Positions 1-8,934 are shown, counted from the first letter of the stretch. The stretch is 64,000 nt of DNA from Mucilaginibacter sp. OK268 (GCF_900103125.1 NZ_FNJV01000005.1:1-64000), one strand, 5' to 3'. A program made the numbers and translations. The notes: generated from the sequence alone by a model not told the origin.

Positions 1-16
1 TAAGGTTGATGAAAAG

Positions 17-80
17 GAAGCAGGGTCTTAATCGCAATGTGAGTCACTAACTCGGAGCGAAGCTTAGTTTACCCTGCTTC
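17..80. repeat. 10-bp inverted repeat at window start
   Basis: GAAGCAGGGT at 17-26 is matched by ACCCTGCTTC at 71-80, with 44 bases between the arms. There is no U-run after either arm, so a simple terminator is not clear. It may be the remnant of a gene-end hairpin from a gene left of the window. Confidence 0.4.
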
Positions 81-120
81 TTGCTCAATCAAATAGTCCA
101 ATATAATAATTATGCTAATC

Positions 121-201
121 TAAAGGAGCGTAGCGTGGCAATCTCCTCGCTTGTTTATACGCGAGCGAGGAGATTGCTTCGTCGTTCCTCCTCGCAATGA
201 C
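121..201. repeat. REP-like palindromic repeat, family B, copy 1
   Basis: The arms GCAATCTCCTCGCT and AGCGAGGAGATTGC form a strong hairpin. The element ends in CTCGCAATGAC. The second copy at 8935-9016 shares the GCAATCTCC / GGAGATTGC arms, the TAGCGTGGCAATC / GGATTGCCACGCTA core and the TCGCAATGAC end. It is non-coding and lies in the gap before the first gene. Confidence 0.75.
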
Positions 202-334
202 ATATTTTTTACTCCAATTTTCCCCTTCGCAACAATATCTCTAACCTTTTACCGTTTTTCTCCGTATAAATTGAGGCTTAATTGCTTTATCTTAAATTTA
301 TTTTCATTTTAGTAAAAAAATATCCTAAAATGAT

Positions 335-363
335 TTTGACTTAAGTAAAAAATTATACATTTG
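335..363 (+). promoter_or_regulatory. Bacteroidota-type promoter of the first L,D-transpeptidase gene
   Basis: TTTG at 335-338 and TACATTTG at 356-363 are separated by 17 bases. This matches the known Bacteroidota primary sigma consensus TTTG...TAnnTTTG. The expected start is near 370, which gives an untranslated leader of about 80 bases before the ATG at 450. Confidence 0.65.
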
Positions 364-449
364 TAATTGGCCGGTTCCTAATCCGGTCAGTTACCGACTT
401 AACCTGTTGCTAATTTAAATTATTGTTTAAAATTAAACTCAACACAAGT

Positions 450-1235
450 ATGAGGAAACACTTATGGTGTGTCACATTCTCGGTTCTATTTTTAGCTACA
501 ACAATTATCAGCTGGAGATCCGAAGGTGCGAACAAATCAGACAGAAAAGTAAATTCAACTCTAAATGCAAAGGAACTATTTAGTCAGTATGTAAATAGTT
601 TATACCAAACGGCCAGCTTACAGCAAACCGGTTTGGCATTTGATGTATTTGAAAAAGCGGTTACAGGTTATACCAATTTAAAGCTCAATCATCTATTACC
701 ACAAAGCAGTTCTGTATTAACGGTGGTCGATTTTACCAAATCGAGCCGTGAAAAACGTATGTGGATCATTGATCTGTTTAGCAAGCAATTGTTACTCAAT
801 ACCTGGGTGGCTCACGGACAGGGGAGTGGCGATGAAATGGCGACCAGTTTTTCTGACAGGAACGACTCGCATCAAAGCAGTTTAGGTTTTTACCTTACCG
901 ATAATGTTTACATGGGCAAACATGGCCGTTCTTTACATTTAGATGGCCTTGATGAAGGGTTTAACAGCAACGCCCGTATGCGCGATATTGTGATTCACGG
1001 AGCCAACTATGTAAGCCAGGCTGCTATTAACCGTAAAGGGTACGTAGGTCGCAGTTTTGGCTGCCCGGCAGTATCGCCAAGGGTTATTGATAAGGTGATC
1101 AATACCATCAAAGGTAAAACGGTATTGTTTATCAATGGCAACGATGATAACTATAGCTCCAAATATCTTGACGAAAACGGTCCGCTGAATTTTATATCGG
1201 CAGATTCAACCGCTTTTGATTTAGCCAGACTATAG
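450..1235 (+). CDS. Murein L,D-transpeptidase catalytic domain protein (YkuD_2 type), secreted
   Basis: This 261-residue protein starts at the ATG at 450; an in-frame TTG at 423 is less likely because the signal peptide begins at the ATG. Residues 1-26 form a signal peptide. The catalytic region covers about residues 88-235: a VVDFTK strand, HGANYVS around His183, and GRSFGCPAVS with the presumed nucleophile Cys205. This HGA...GCPA pattern belongs to the YkuD_2 family, whose members are found mostly in Bacteroidota. The expected role is formation or exchange of 3-3 peptide cross-links, or lipoprotein attachment, in periplasmic peptidoglycan. The exact substrate cannot be read from sequence. 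A promoter lies at 335-363. It converges on a second, unrelated L,D-transpeptidase, with a long hairpin between the two. Confidence 0.85.
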   Translation: MRKHLWCVTFSVLFLATTIISWRSEGANKSDRKVNSTLNAKELFSQYVNSLYQTASLQQTGLAFDVFEKAVTGYTNLKLNHLLPQSSSVLTVVDFTKSSREKRMWIIDLFSKQLLLNTWVAHGQGSGDEMATSFSDRNDSHQSSLGFYLTDNVYMGKHGRSLHLDGLDEGFNSNARMRDIVIHGANYVSQAAINRKGYVGRSFGCPAVSPRVIDKVINTIKGKTVLFINGNDDNYSSKYLDENGPLNFISADSTAFDLARL

Positions 1236-1242
1236 GGGAAGA

Positions 1243-1331
1243 GAACCAAGAGATTAGAGTCAAGAGTCAAGAAAAACAGCCAAATCAACTTTTAATTTTT
1301 ATCTTGATTCTTGACTCTCGATTCTTGCTTC
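1243..1331. terminator. Long imperfect hairpin between convergent genes
   Basis: Arms 1243-1272 and 1302-1331 are 30 bases each, with about 25 of 30 positions able to pair around a 29-base loop. The arms are built from CAAGA/GTCAAGA units. The position between two converging stop codons suggests a bidirectional terminator. Confidence 0.5.
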
Positions 1332-1338
1332 TGCCTTC

Positions 1339-2877
1339 TTAATTCATCAACGGTTTTAAATGATCATACAGTACAATATCCAGTCCGTACACATCCTGGC
1401 GGTGTTGTAATACACCGGCATCATCTGTCCAGCAGGTAACGTAGGTAATGTATATAGGTGTTTTTTTAGGCAGGCCGATATTGGTGGGTTCGGGGTTATC
1501 CTCGCTCATATCTTTGGCAATGGTATCATAGTCCTCGCCTTCACCAAAAAGGTTCTTAGCAAGCCCCTGAGGGTCTCCCAGGCGCACACAACCATGGCTC
1601 ACCGCACGCATGGCTTTTCTGAAGGCCGATTTGGCAGGGGTATCATGCAGATATACACTGCTCCTGTTTTTGAACAGGAATTTTATTTTCCCTAACGAAT
1701 TATCCTCACCCGGGCGTTGCTTAAAATCGTATTGCAGGTTATCCGCGGTCACGGTCGACCAGTCTATCGACTCCGGATCTTCAATTTTAATCCCGTCCTT
1801 ATAAACATCTATGTTCTTGTTTGATAAGTAGTAGGGGTCTTCGGCAGCCTCAATAATGATCTCTTTGGTGGCTATGCTTCGCGGGATGTTCCAGGTTGGG
1901 TTTACCTCAACGCTATGGATCACGCTGCTCAGCTGCGGTGTTTCACGCGGGAAAGGTTTGTCATACCGGTCACTGTCCACATAGGAAATCAGGCTGGCGT
2001 GGGCATCCATGTTACGACCCTGGCCCACACAAACTTTCATATTTAAAACAGATTTGCCGCCTTCCATCACATCCAGTTTAAAATCGGGGATGTTCACGAT
2101 CACATATTTTGGTTCGGTAGGTTTATTTTTCCAGCGCAGGCGTTCCATGTTCACCAGAAAATACCGTTTGGATTCCTCTGCAGAGAGGCCATCTATCACA
2201 GTGCCGTTCAGGAAAGCCTTTTGCAGGATCTTATACTGAGGATCGGCAGGTTGTATACTGTCGAGGTAAGCTTTTAAATCTTTTACCAACAGTACATTTT
2301 TCATGCTGATGCTATCCGGTCGCTTGGTAGCGGTAAAATATCGGGAAAATATTTTCCGGGGATTCACCACCCCATATTGCATGGCATTGGAATATTTGAT
2401 CAGCGAACTTGCGGTAAGCAATTCAAGCCGGGCAAGTTCGTGGTAAGCTTCATCAGTTGTCAGGATGCCATTTTTGTCATGAAATTTGGCCACGAGGGTT
2501 CTAATGGCTGTAATATGGTAAGGCTTTTTACTCAATCCGTGTTCGGTGATCTTGTCAAAATAATCGGGCAGTATATCCAGATCGCCATTAAAAAAATGGT
2601 TCATCACTAAAACGGGCTGGTAATCATTCCCCTTTATAAAGGCCTCGATCACAGGCTCGTTCGCGATCTTTGATTTTTGACCTTCGATCTCTTTTTTCAA
2701 CGCCGCAGCCAGCGTATCAGGGTCAACGTCCTCGTATACTTTATTCTGGGTTGTTTTAAAAAGTTGATCGGCTATGGCTGAATGCTTTTTCTTGCAGCTT
2801 TGAAAAGCAAACAGGGATACAAAAAGACCCAATATCAGCAGGTAAACAGAGGTCTTTTTTGAGAAGGCAAAAATCAT
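1339..2877 (-). CDS. L,D-transpeptidase lipoprotein, YcbB/LdtD class
   Basis: The reading frame is open up to 3162, but the ATG at 2877 is preferred because it begins a lipoprotein signal (hydrophobic core, then FAFQSC with the lipid-bearing Cys near residue 28). The resulting protein has 512 residues. A YcbB-like scaffold region (about 45-260) precedes the YkuD catalytic domain (about 265-460), with VYLHDTP, then AVSHGCVRLG where Cys430 is the nucleophile. LdtD/YcbB-type enzymes make 3-3 cross-links in peptidoglycan. Membrane anchoring fits action in the periplasm. It is divergent from the esterase at 3186 and convergent with the YkuD_2 gene at 450. Confidence 0.88.
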   Translation of the reverse strand: MIFAFSKKTSVYLLILGLFVSLFAFQSCKKKHSAIADQLFKTTQNKVYEDVDPDTLAAALKKEIEGQKSKIANEPVIEAFIKGNDYQPVLVMNHFFNGDLDILPDYFDKITEHGLSKKPYHITAIRTLVAKFHDKNGILTTDEAYHELARLELLTASSLIKYSNAMQYGVVNPRKIFSRYFTATKRPDSISMKNVLLVKDLKAYLDSIQPADPQYKILQKAFLNGTVIDGLSAEESKRYFLVNMERLRWKNKPTEPKYVIVNIPDFKLDVMEGGKSVLNMKVCVGQGRNMDAHASLISYVDSDRYDKPFPRETPQLSSVIHSVEVNPTWNIPRSIATKEIIIEAAEDPYYLSNKNIDVYKDGIKIEDPESIDWSTVTADNLQYDFKQRPGEDNSLGKIKFLFKNRSSVYLHDTPAKSAFRKAMRAVSHGCVRLGDPQGLAKNLFGEGEDYDTIAKDMSEDNPEPTNIGLPKKTPIYITYVTCWTDDAGVLQHRQDVYGLDIVLYDHLKPLMN

Positions 2878-3185
2878 GATAAAAGTGTAGTTAATTATTC
2901 TTGTGTAAGCAATAGCCATACCACAAAGCAAAATGACAACGATTAATTTAAAAAACCGCTGTTTTATATCAAAACGGCAGAACCCTGGCCCAAGCTTATT
3001 GGTGTATAAACTATAAGGTGTACCATTTGGAACCGCCATTTCTATATTTCCACACAAAGATACTGTAAAGAGGGAAAGTTCCTGCGATACGGAGTAAGCT
3101 AAATGATCTTTTGGTTGTAACGTTTTGAGGTCGGGCGTAGTCTCAATTATGGCTACCTTCATAGCTAGTCCCTTAATATATCTAT

Positions 3186-4697
3186 ATGAAAAAAACTGTT
3201 ATCCTGTTCTCTGTCCTGTTGGTTTGTTTAACAAGCAGCGCTTTGGCGCAATTGAAATCGCTAAATATTATCCGCGATACTATTTACTCCAATATACTCA
3301 AAGAAAAGCGGGCGATTGAGATTGTACTGCCGGAAGGTTACAGTGATACCGCTGCTACCAAATACGATGTGATCTATATTACCGACGGAGAATGGAATAC
3401 CCAGATAGTAGGCAATATCGAGCGGTTTTTAGAGATCCAGTTTATGCCGGCTAATATTATGGTGAGCCTGCCCAATACCATGCTGCAAGGCCAAAACATG
3501 CGCGGACGCGATCTTACGCCCACCCGGACAAACGGTGATCCGCAAACTGGCGGGGCTGCCCGTTACATTGCCTTTATAAAAACCGAGCTGATGCCTTACA
3601 TTAACAAAAAATACCGGACTACCGGTATGAATACTTATCATGGCGGCTCCTTAGGTGGACTGTTTGGGATGTATACGCTGATGAAGGAACCCCGGCTTTT
3701 TCAATCATATCTGCTGGCCGACCCAAGCTTTTGGTGGGACAAGGATTATCTGCCCAAACTGGTACGGGATAGCATAGGTAAGATCGACTTAAACAATACC
3801 ACTTTATTAATTACCGGGCGCGAGGGAGAGCCGGCCCAAGAACAGCGGGTAAACACCATGGATTCGATAATAAAAAAGGCGGCTCCCGCCGGTTTCCATT
3901 ATAAGCTGATGTTGTATAATGACGAAACACATAACAGTATGATCTTCCGTACGGTGTATGATGGCTTAAAGTTAACCTACCACGGGTATAGCAAACAGGA
4001 TTTAAATTTTTACCCCGCGGGCGGTGTATTACTGAAGGATAAACCTTTTAAGATGCGTTTTCAGGGCGATTTTGTGAAAGAACTTCATTATACTACCGAT
4101 GGCAGCGTGCCTACCATGGCATCGCCCAAAATGGCGGGTAATGAGTTGATGCTCCATAATACTACGCAATTGAATTTGAAAGAATTGACCTATCGCCCGG
4201 GATACGAGCAGCAGGCGAGCGCTAATTTCAGTATAGGTAATACCCTGCCCGCCGGCCCGCAAATCAAAAATTTCAGCCCCGGCGGTTGGAACTATGCTTA
4301 CTATGAGGGCAACTGGAACACCCTGCCCAACTTTAAAAACCTAAAACCTCTTAAAAAAGACTGGGCGGGTAAAGACTTCGACCTCAGCAAACTGCCCAAA
4401 CAGCAAAACTTTGCATGTGTGTTTAACGGGCAATTGGAAATAACGCAAACCGGCTATTACATTTTTGGGCTACGCGGAGACTGTGAGTCCAGAATATACA
4501 TCAATAACCAATTGATACTTACCCAGCAAACGGCAGGTATTAAATCGTACCTGCTGCCCTTACAAAAAGGGTTTTACACCATCAGGGTTGAATACCTGGA
4601 GAAGCAAGGCAAACCATCGCTGGATATCCTCTACGCCCCCGAAAACGGCAACGGCGGCATCATACCGATGGAACTGCGTTATGGGGATGCGAAATAA
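3186..4697 (+). CDS. Secreted esterase D-like alpha/beta hydrolase with chitobiase-C-like and PA14 domains
   Basis: The protein has 503 residues and a cleavable signal peptide (about 1-21, ending SALA-Q). Residues 25-265 form an esterase D-like alpha/beta hydrolase: HGGSLGGLFG places the nucleophile Ser155 in a GxSxG elbow, and DETHNS supplies a likely catalytic His249. Residues about 268-345 (LHYTTDGSVPT) resemble the beta-sandwich at the C-terminus of chitobiase. Residues 360-495 look like a PA14 carbohydrate-binding domain (YYEGNWNTLPNF, FGLRGDCESRIYINNQLI). The architecture suggests removal of ester decorations from a bound glycan or siderophore-like ester; the substrate is not determined. 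Downstream lies a REP-like repeat and a strong hairpin. Confidence 0.85.
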   Translation: MKKTVILFSVLLVCLTSSALAQLKSLNIIRDTIYSNILKEKRAIEIVLPEGYSDTAATKYDVIYITDGEWNTQIVGNIERFLEIQFMPANIMVSLPNTMLQGQNMRGRDLTPTRTNGDPQTGGAARYIAFIKTELMPYINKKYRTTGMNTYHGGSLGGLFGMYTLMKEPRLFQSYLLADPSFWWDKDYLPKLVRDSIGKIDLNNTTLLITGREGEPAQEQRVNTMDSIIKKAAPAGFHYKLMLYNDETHNSMIFRTVYDGLKLTYHGYSKQDLNFYPAGGVLLKDKPFKMRFQGDFVKELHYTTDGSVPTMASPKMAGNELMLHNTTQLNLKELTYRPGYEQQASANFSIGNTLPAGPQIKNFSPGGWNYAYYEGNWNTLPNFKNLKPLKKDWAGKDFDLSKLPKQQNFACVFNGQLEITQTGYYIFGLRGDCESRIYINNQLILTQQTAGIKSYLLPLQKGFYTIRVEYLEKQGKPSLDILYAPENGNGGIIPMELRYGDAK

Positions 4698-4740
4698 TTG
4701 ACTGCCGGGAGAAAAAATACCCATCTATCAAAAAAAGCTT

Positions 4741-4881
4741 GTCATTTCGACAAACAGCGATGGACAAAGTGGTGGGGTGAGGAGAAATCTTCTGCTTGAT
4801 GCAAGGTTTCGGTTGCAAATCGCAGAAGATTTTTCGCTGCGCTCAAGAGATAGTTTCTCCTCGTACCTCGTTCGAAATGAC
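4741..4881. repeat. REP-like palindromic repeat, family A, copy 1
   Basis: The element begins GTCATTTCGACAAACAGCGA and ends CCTCGTTCGAAATGAC, with internal arms GGAGAAATCTTCTGC and GCAGAAGATTT. Copy 2 at 17907-18022 keeps both ends and the arms but has a different, shorter centre. Short open frames across this repeat are not genes. Confidence 0.8.
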
Positions 4882-4949
4882 AACCTTTTTATTCCCTCCA
4901 AACACCTCTAAGTCTTGGGTTGACCTCCTTAAAATCCGTGACTCAGAAC

Positions 4950-4980
4950 TTGAGACTCCCAACCTAAATGTGTATATTTG
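4950..4980 (+). promoter_or_regulatory. Putative promoter directly before a hairpin
   Basis: TTG at 4950-4952 and TATATTTG at 4973-4980 are 20 bases apart, matching the Bacteroidota promoter pattern. The predicted start lies at about 4987, right at the hairpin at 4989. Confidence 0.45.
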
Positions 4981-4988
4981 TATATATC

Positions 4989-5028
4989 AACAGCCCGGTT
5001 TTCTTTTTCAAGAGAAAACCGGGCTGTT
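4989..5028 (+). terminator. Strong stem-loop terminator (16-bp perfect stem)
   Basis: Arms AACAGCCCGGTTTTCT at 4989-5004 and its exact complement at 5013-5028 enclose an 8-base loop. A TTT follows on the plus strand. It lies about 290 bases after the esterase stop, so it could end read-through from that gene or a very short RNA from the promoter at 4950. Confidence 0.65.
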
Positions 5029-5103
5029 TAGTTAAGGGAAAAAGGGAGCAAAAATCGACCATTTTTTACATAGTTGTTTGAATGTCAGTTATTTAATACT
5101 TTT

Positions 5104-5170
5104 TAAACCTTTCAAAACCCATCAAAAATTTGTTAAAAAGTGTTAAAATGGCGTTAAAACTTTGTTAAAA
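5104..5170. other. Helically phased A-tracts (probable intrinsic bend)
   Basis: Runs of 3-5 A begin at 5105, 5114, 5124, 5135, 5145, 5156 and 5167, a spacing of 9-11 bases that matches the DNA helical repeat. The last four sit in GTTAAAA units. Further tracts at 5207, 5218 and 5232 continue toward the start of the gene at 5277. Confidence 0.55.
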
Positions 5171-5276
5171 TGGGCAATAATCACGCTTTTTTATCCTGTT
5201 TTGACTAAAAAATTGTTAAAATTAAAGGTTTAAAAAGTTTTTGGGGGCTTAAAACCGAACCAATTTTCTGAAAACG

Positions 5277-5795
5277 ATGACAGCAAAAAACAAAACTGAA
5301 GTTTGGCTCCGGGGACCTTTGGAGGATGTGCCGGAGCTTCTCCAACCCGTGGCCCAGGCCCTGCTCCAGACCCGGGAAGAACTGCATGAACTGATGGCCG
5401 GTTTCCCGGATAGTTTATTGTGGCAAAAGGTGGCGGGTATGGCATCCCCTGGTTTTCACATGCAGCACTTAACAGGGGTACTAAACAGGCTTTTTACCTA
5501 TGCCAGGGGTGAAGCGCTTACAGCAGAGCAGTTGGATTACCTGTCGGCTGAAGGAAAGGTGTCCGAAAATATAACTGTAATTGATCTGGTAGAACAGTTT
5601 GATCATGGGGTTGATAAAGCTATTAGTCAATTGATTACAATTGATGAGCAAACCTTGAAAGAGTTTCGCGGGGTGGGCCGGGCGCAACTGCCATCAACCG
5701 TAATTGGGCTGTATGTACATACCGCAGAGCATACCATGCGACATTTAGGACAGCTTTTGGTTACTGTTAAAGTGTTGAAAAACAACGAGGTTTAA
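5277..5795 (+). CDS. DinB-fold (DfsB/YfiT-like) protein
   Basis: The protein has 172 residues and four predicted helices. His residues spaced as in DinB-family metal sites are visible: MQHLTG near residue 64 and the C-terminal YVHTAEHTMRHLGQ. DinB-like proteins of this type are often thiol-dependent or metal-dependent transferases, but most have no proven substrate. The coding start follows an AT-rich stretch with phased A-tracts. Its stop overlaps the stop of the convergent HAD gene by 4 bases. Another DinB-fold protein (58168-58629) is only distantly similar. Confidence 0.8.
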   Translation: MTAKNKTEVWLRGPLEDVPELLQPVAQALLQTREELHELMAGFPDSLLWQKVAGMASPGFHMQHLTGVLNRLFTYARGEALTAEQLDYLSAEGKVSENITVIDLVEQFDHGVDKAISQLITIDEQTLKEFRGVGRAQLPSTVIGLYVHTAEHTMRHLGQLLVTVKVLKNNEV

Positions 5796-6418
5796 GAAAA
5801 TATAGCCACTGCATCTTTAAGGCTGTTTGAAACATGGGTTACAGTTGCATTGGGGTGTCTGTTTTCCGGATCAAATAAAAATGTATCAATACCTAAGGTT
5901 GTAGCAGCTTTTATTTCTGATTCGGGATCATCGCCGACAATCAACAAGTCTTCGGGTTTGTACCCATGAGTATCCATGATCAGGAGGAAAACTTCTTTTT
6001 TTGTTTCAGATGAAATTTCCGGATCAACTATGTATATAGCTTTAAAATCATTTTCTATGCCCAAAAGCCGGATCTTACTCCATTGTAGTTTAGTAAATCC
6101 TGTAGTAACCAGAAATTTGTCCGTTTTTGTATCGCTAATAAATTTGTAATCGACATATGGCTGCATAGGCAAATCATGTTCCAGGTTTCTGAGTAATTCA
6201 AGTCCCCTTAATTTGGCTGTTTCACTGAAGTTATACTTATTCGCCACCTGTTGATATGGCTTTCTTTTCATTTCTTCTTTAGCCAGATCTATTTGATCAA
6301 CAGTTAATTCATTAGCCAGGCTATCTAAAAAATCGTACACTTTGGCAAATAAGTATTCGGCGATGGAACTTACCGGATATATAGTATTATCCAAATCTAG
6401 TATAATGGCTTTTTTCAT
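5792..6418 (-). CDS. HAD-superfamily hydrolase, pyrimidine 5'-nucleotidase/phosphoglycolate phosphatase-like
   Basis: The protein has 208 residues. Motif I is LDLDNT with Asp8 as nucleophile and Asp10 as acid/base. Motif II is LVTTG near 118, and the metal-binding motif is VGDDPESE near 163. The helical cap between motifs I and II is typical of HAD subfamily I. The substrate is not predictable. It begins 7 bases after the MFS gene on the same strand and is probably co-transcribed with it. Confidence 0.85.
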   Translation of the reverse strand: MKKAIILDLDNTIYPVSSIAEYLFAKVYDFLDSLANELTVDQIDLAKEEMKRKPYQQVANKYNFSETAKLRGLELLRNLEHDLPMQPYVDYKFISDTKTDKFLVTTGFTKLQWSKIRLLGIENDFKAIYIVDPEISSETKKEVFLLIMDTHGYKPEDLLIVGDDPESEIKAATTLGIDTFLFDPENRHPNATVTHVSNSLKDAVAIFS

Positions 6419-6425
6419 TTATAAA

Positions 6426-7658
6426 TTAATCAACTATGATTATTGTCGGTTTATTATGAGGAGTTAGCCTTTTTAGCACAAAAAAGCCGGTTGAGGAGAG
6501 CAGGCATACCGAACCTAATACCCACCAAAGCATCGTAAAACCGCCATGAGCGATGATCTGGCTGCCAACTGCGGGAGCAATGATCTGCGCCGCTGACCAC
6601 GACATACTGTACAATGCGGCATATTCGCCACGGTTGTTGTTGGTAGTACGGTTTATCCAGTAGGCATTCATGAAGGGCATACTCATGATCTCGCCCAGGG
6701 TGATCATCACTACGACTAATATAGCTACCCATGCAGCATGCGGCAATAAATTTAATAGCGCAAAGCTGGTACCGGCTATAATAATACCCGCGCTGATATA
6801 AGTAAGCGGGTTTCTTTTACCCTCGAGTTTATGGATCAATACCATCTCGATCAGTACGATGAGTATACCATTTAAAGCCAGCAGAAAGCCTATAAAACGC
6901 TCATTAAAATGCCATTGGATCTTATAAAACACCGGCTGCATAATAAAGAACTGAAAAAAGCAGGTAGCAAACAAAGTACATAATAAGATAAACATAAGAT
7001 AAACGCCATCTTTATAAGCTGACGTGGACGCTATGGCTTTATCTGCCAGGTCTTTAACGGTTTTCCTGATCGTTGCGTGAGGCATCAGTTTCAATAGTAA
7101 AAGCGCGGCAAAAATATTGGTACAGCCATCCACCCAAAAAAGTAAATGATAGTTGAATGAGGCCAGGAAACCGCCCAATCCGCCGCCAAAGGCCCAGCCC
7201 AAATTGGTTGCCAGCCGGTTTAAGGAGTAGGAGCGGGTTTTGTTCTCGTCGTTGCTGTAATGCGCTATGGCTGTAGAGTTTGCCGGGCGAAACGACTCGT
7301 TACAGATACTGAGTATGAAAGTACCAATGCTTACACTCAAAAAAGTACGCTGATAACCCAATACAAGGAATAATATGCCACCAATAAGCAACGCGCCCAC
7401 CTGAATGTCGTAAAAGCCGATCTTATCGGTTAGCCTGCCACCAATAAACGCGCCTGATATGGCCCCGATACCAAAAAATGCCATTACCCAACCCGATTGT
7501 ACGATGGTAAAATGCAACTGCTGGATAGTATAAATGCTCATAAACGGCACCACCATAGTTCCGCTCCGGTTGATGAACATCACTATGCTCAGGTACCAGC
7601 TGTTTTTAGATAGTCCGCTATAAGCTTGTTTGTATAATTGGATGACAGAGGTTAGCAT
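6426..7658 (-). CDS. MFS transporter, drug/efflux-like
   Basis: The protein has 410 residues with about 12 hydrophobic segments. The loop between segments 2 and 3 reads GGRLTDKIGFYD, a match to the MFS signature GxLaDrxGrr. A basic loop (near 200) separates the two halves. The substrate is unknown. It lies between the aro operon terminator and the HAD gene, with which it probably forms a transcript. Confidence 0.85.
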   Translation of the reverse strand: MLTSVIQLYKQAYSGLSKNSWYLSIVMFINRSGTMVVPFMSIYTIQQLHFTIVQSGWVMAFFGIGAISGAFIGGRLTDKIGFYDIQVGALLIGGILFLVLGYQRTFLSVSIGTFILSICNESFRPANSTAIAHYSNDENKTRSYSLNRLATNLGWAFGGGLGGFLASFNYHLLFWVDGCTNIFAALLLLKLMPHATIRKTVKDLADKAIASTSAYKDGVYLMFILLCTLFATCFFQFFIMQPVFYKIQWHFNERFIGFLLALNGILIVLIEMVLIHKLEGKRNPLTYISAGIIIAGTSFALLNLLPHAAWVAILVVVMITLGEIMSMPFMNAYWINRTTNNNRGEYAALYSMSWSAAQIIAPAVGSQIIAHGGFTMLWWVLGSVCLLSSTGFFVLKRLTPHNKPTIIIVD

Positions 7659-7695
7659 AGGTTTACAAAGATAATTATAAGCAGAAAGCTTAAAG

Positions 7696-7734
7696 CGAAA
7701 AGCCCAAAGCTTTTTATGGGCTTCGGGCTTTTCG
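7696..7734 (-). terminator. Hairpin terminator after aroC
   Basis: CGAAAAGCCC (7696-7705) pairs with GGGCTTTTCG (7725-7734). Weaker outer arms (AGAAAGCTTAAAG against the GAGCTTTCAGCTT side) make a longer imperfect palindrome that fills the gap between aroC and the MFS gene. Confidence 0.5.
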
Positions 7735-7772
7735 AACTATTTAAGTGGCTTTAGGCTTTATGCCTTGAGCTT

Positions 7773-8867
7773 TCAGCTTAAAATAGAGTTTCGATTCCTG
7801 AGCCAATGATCGGCCAAGACCAGTGCGGCCATGGCTTCAACAATAGGGACGGCGCGTGGTACCACACAAGGATCATGACGGCCCTTGCCTGATATTTCGG
7901 CAGCATTGCCTTCACTGTCAATGGTCGCCTGGCTTTTCATAATGGTGGCTACCGGTTTAAAGGCTACTTTAAACTCGATAGGCATTCCGTTGCTGATACC
8001 GCCTTGTATACCACCAGAGAAGTTGGTAATGGTGCTGATATCGCCTAAATGTGATTTTACAAAAATGTCGTTATGTTCTGATCCGCGCATTTCACTACCG
8101 GCAAAGCCCGAGCCATATTCAAAGCCATGAACGGCGTTAATGCTCAGCATGGCTTTACCCAGATCGGCATGAAGCTTATCAAAAACCGGGTCGCCAAGGC
8201 CTACAGGGCAGTTTTTTATATGGCAGCTGATCTTGCCGCCAACGGTATCTCCATCTTTACGTACACTGTCAATAAAAGCGATCATTTCCTCGGCGGTGGC
8301 CGGATCGGCACAGCGTACGATGTTTTTTTCGCGTTCGTCAATAAACTCCTGTACACTGTCGATACTTACATTAGGCGCGTTGATGGTTCCCACGCTGCTT
8401 ACGTGGGCCGCTATCTCAATACCCTGGCTTTTTAGTAAAAGCTTGGCTAAGGCCCCTGCAGCAACGCGTGCGGCGGTTTCGCGGGCGGATGAGCGACCAC
8501 CACCACGATGATCTCGAATACCATATTTGGTTTGGTAAGTATAGTCGGCATGGGAGGGGCGGAATACGTCCACATTATGACTATAATCTTTGGAGCGCTG
8601 ATCTTCATTTGGGATCAGCATTGCTATAGGTGTCCCTGTGGTTTTACCTTCAAATACGCCTGAAAGGATCTTTACAGTGTCACTTTCTTTACGCTGCGTG
8701 GTTATTTTTGACTGACCGGGTTTGCGTTTATCCAGTTCGCCCTGAATGTAATCCAGATCGACCGGTAATTGCGCGGGGCATCCATCAATAATTACCCCAA
8801 TGGCTTCGCCATGCGATTCGCCAAAGGTTGTTATCCTGAATATTTGCCCGAATGAATTGCCTGCCAT
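7773..8867 (-). CDS. aroC: Chorismate synthase
   Basis: The 364-residue protein has the family N-terminus (GNSFGQIFRITTFGESHG) with the conserved GESHG that contacts EPSP and the flavin. It also has RPSHADYTY, the RGGGRSSARETAARVAAGA block and the C-terminal GRHDPCVVPRAVPI motif. It converts EPSP to chorismate using reduced FMN in the cytoplasm. It is the last gene of the attenuated run pheA - DAHP synthase/chorismate mutase - aroA - aroC. The 175-base gap after aroA contains a REP-like repeat, so aroC may be partly uncoupled from the upstream genes. Confidence 0.97.
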   Translation of the reverse strand: MAGNSFGQIFRITTFGESHGEAIGVIIDGCPAQLPVDLDYIQGELDKRKPGQSKITTQRKESDTVKILSGVFEGKTTGTPIAMLIPNEDQRSKDYSHNVDVFRPSHADYTYQTKYGIRDHRGGGRSSARETAARVAAGALAKLLLKSQGIEIAAHVSSVGTINAPNVSIDSVQEFIDEREKNIVRCADPATAEEMIAFIDSVRKDGDTVGGKISCHIKNCPVGLGDPVFDKLHADLGKAMLSINAVHGFEYGSGFAGSEMRGSEHNDIFVKSHLGDISTITNFSGGIQGGISNGMPIEFKVAFKPVATIMKSQATIDSEGNAAEISGKGRHDPCVVPRAVPIVEAMAALVLADHWLRNRNSILS

Positions 8868-8934
8868 GGTATTAGATATGTGATGTTAGATATGAGATTT
8901 GAGACGGTTCATCGCAAATCTATTTATTAAAATC

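Noticed and set aside
2878..3162. 95-codon N-terminal extension of the LdtD-type gene
   Set aside because: The extension runs into the divergent promoter region and would bury the lipoprotein signal that begins at 2877.
4796..5035. 79-codon open frame between the esterase and DinB genes
   Set aside because: It lies across a REP-like repeat, a promoter and a terminator hairpin; the translation has no protein-like pattern.
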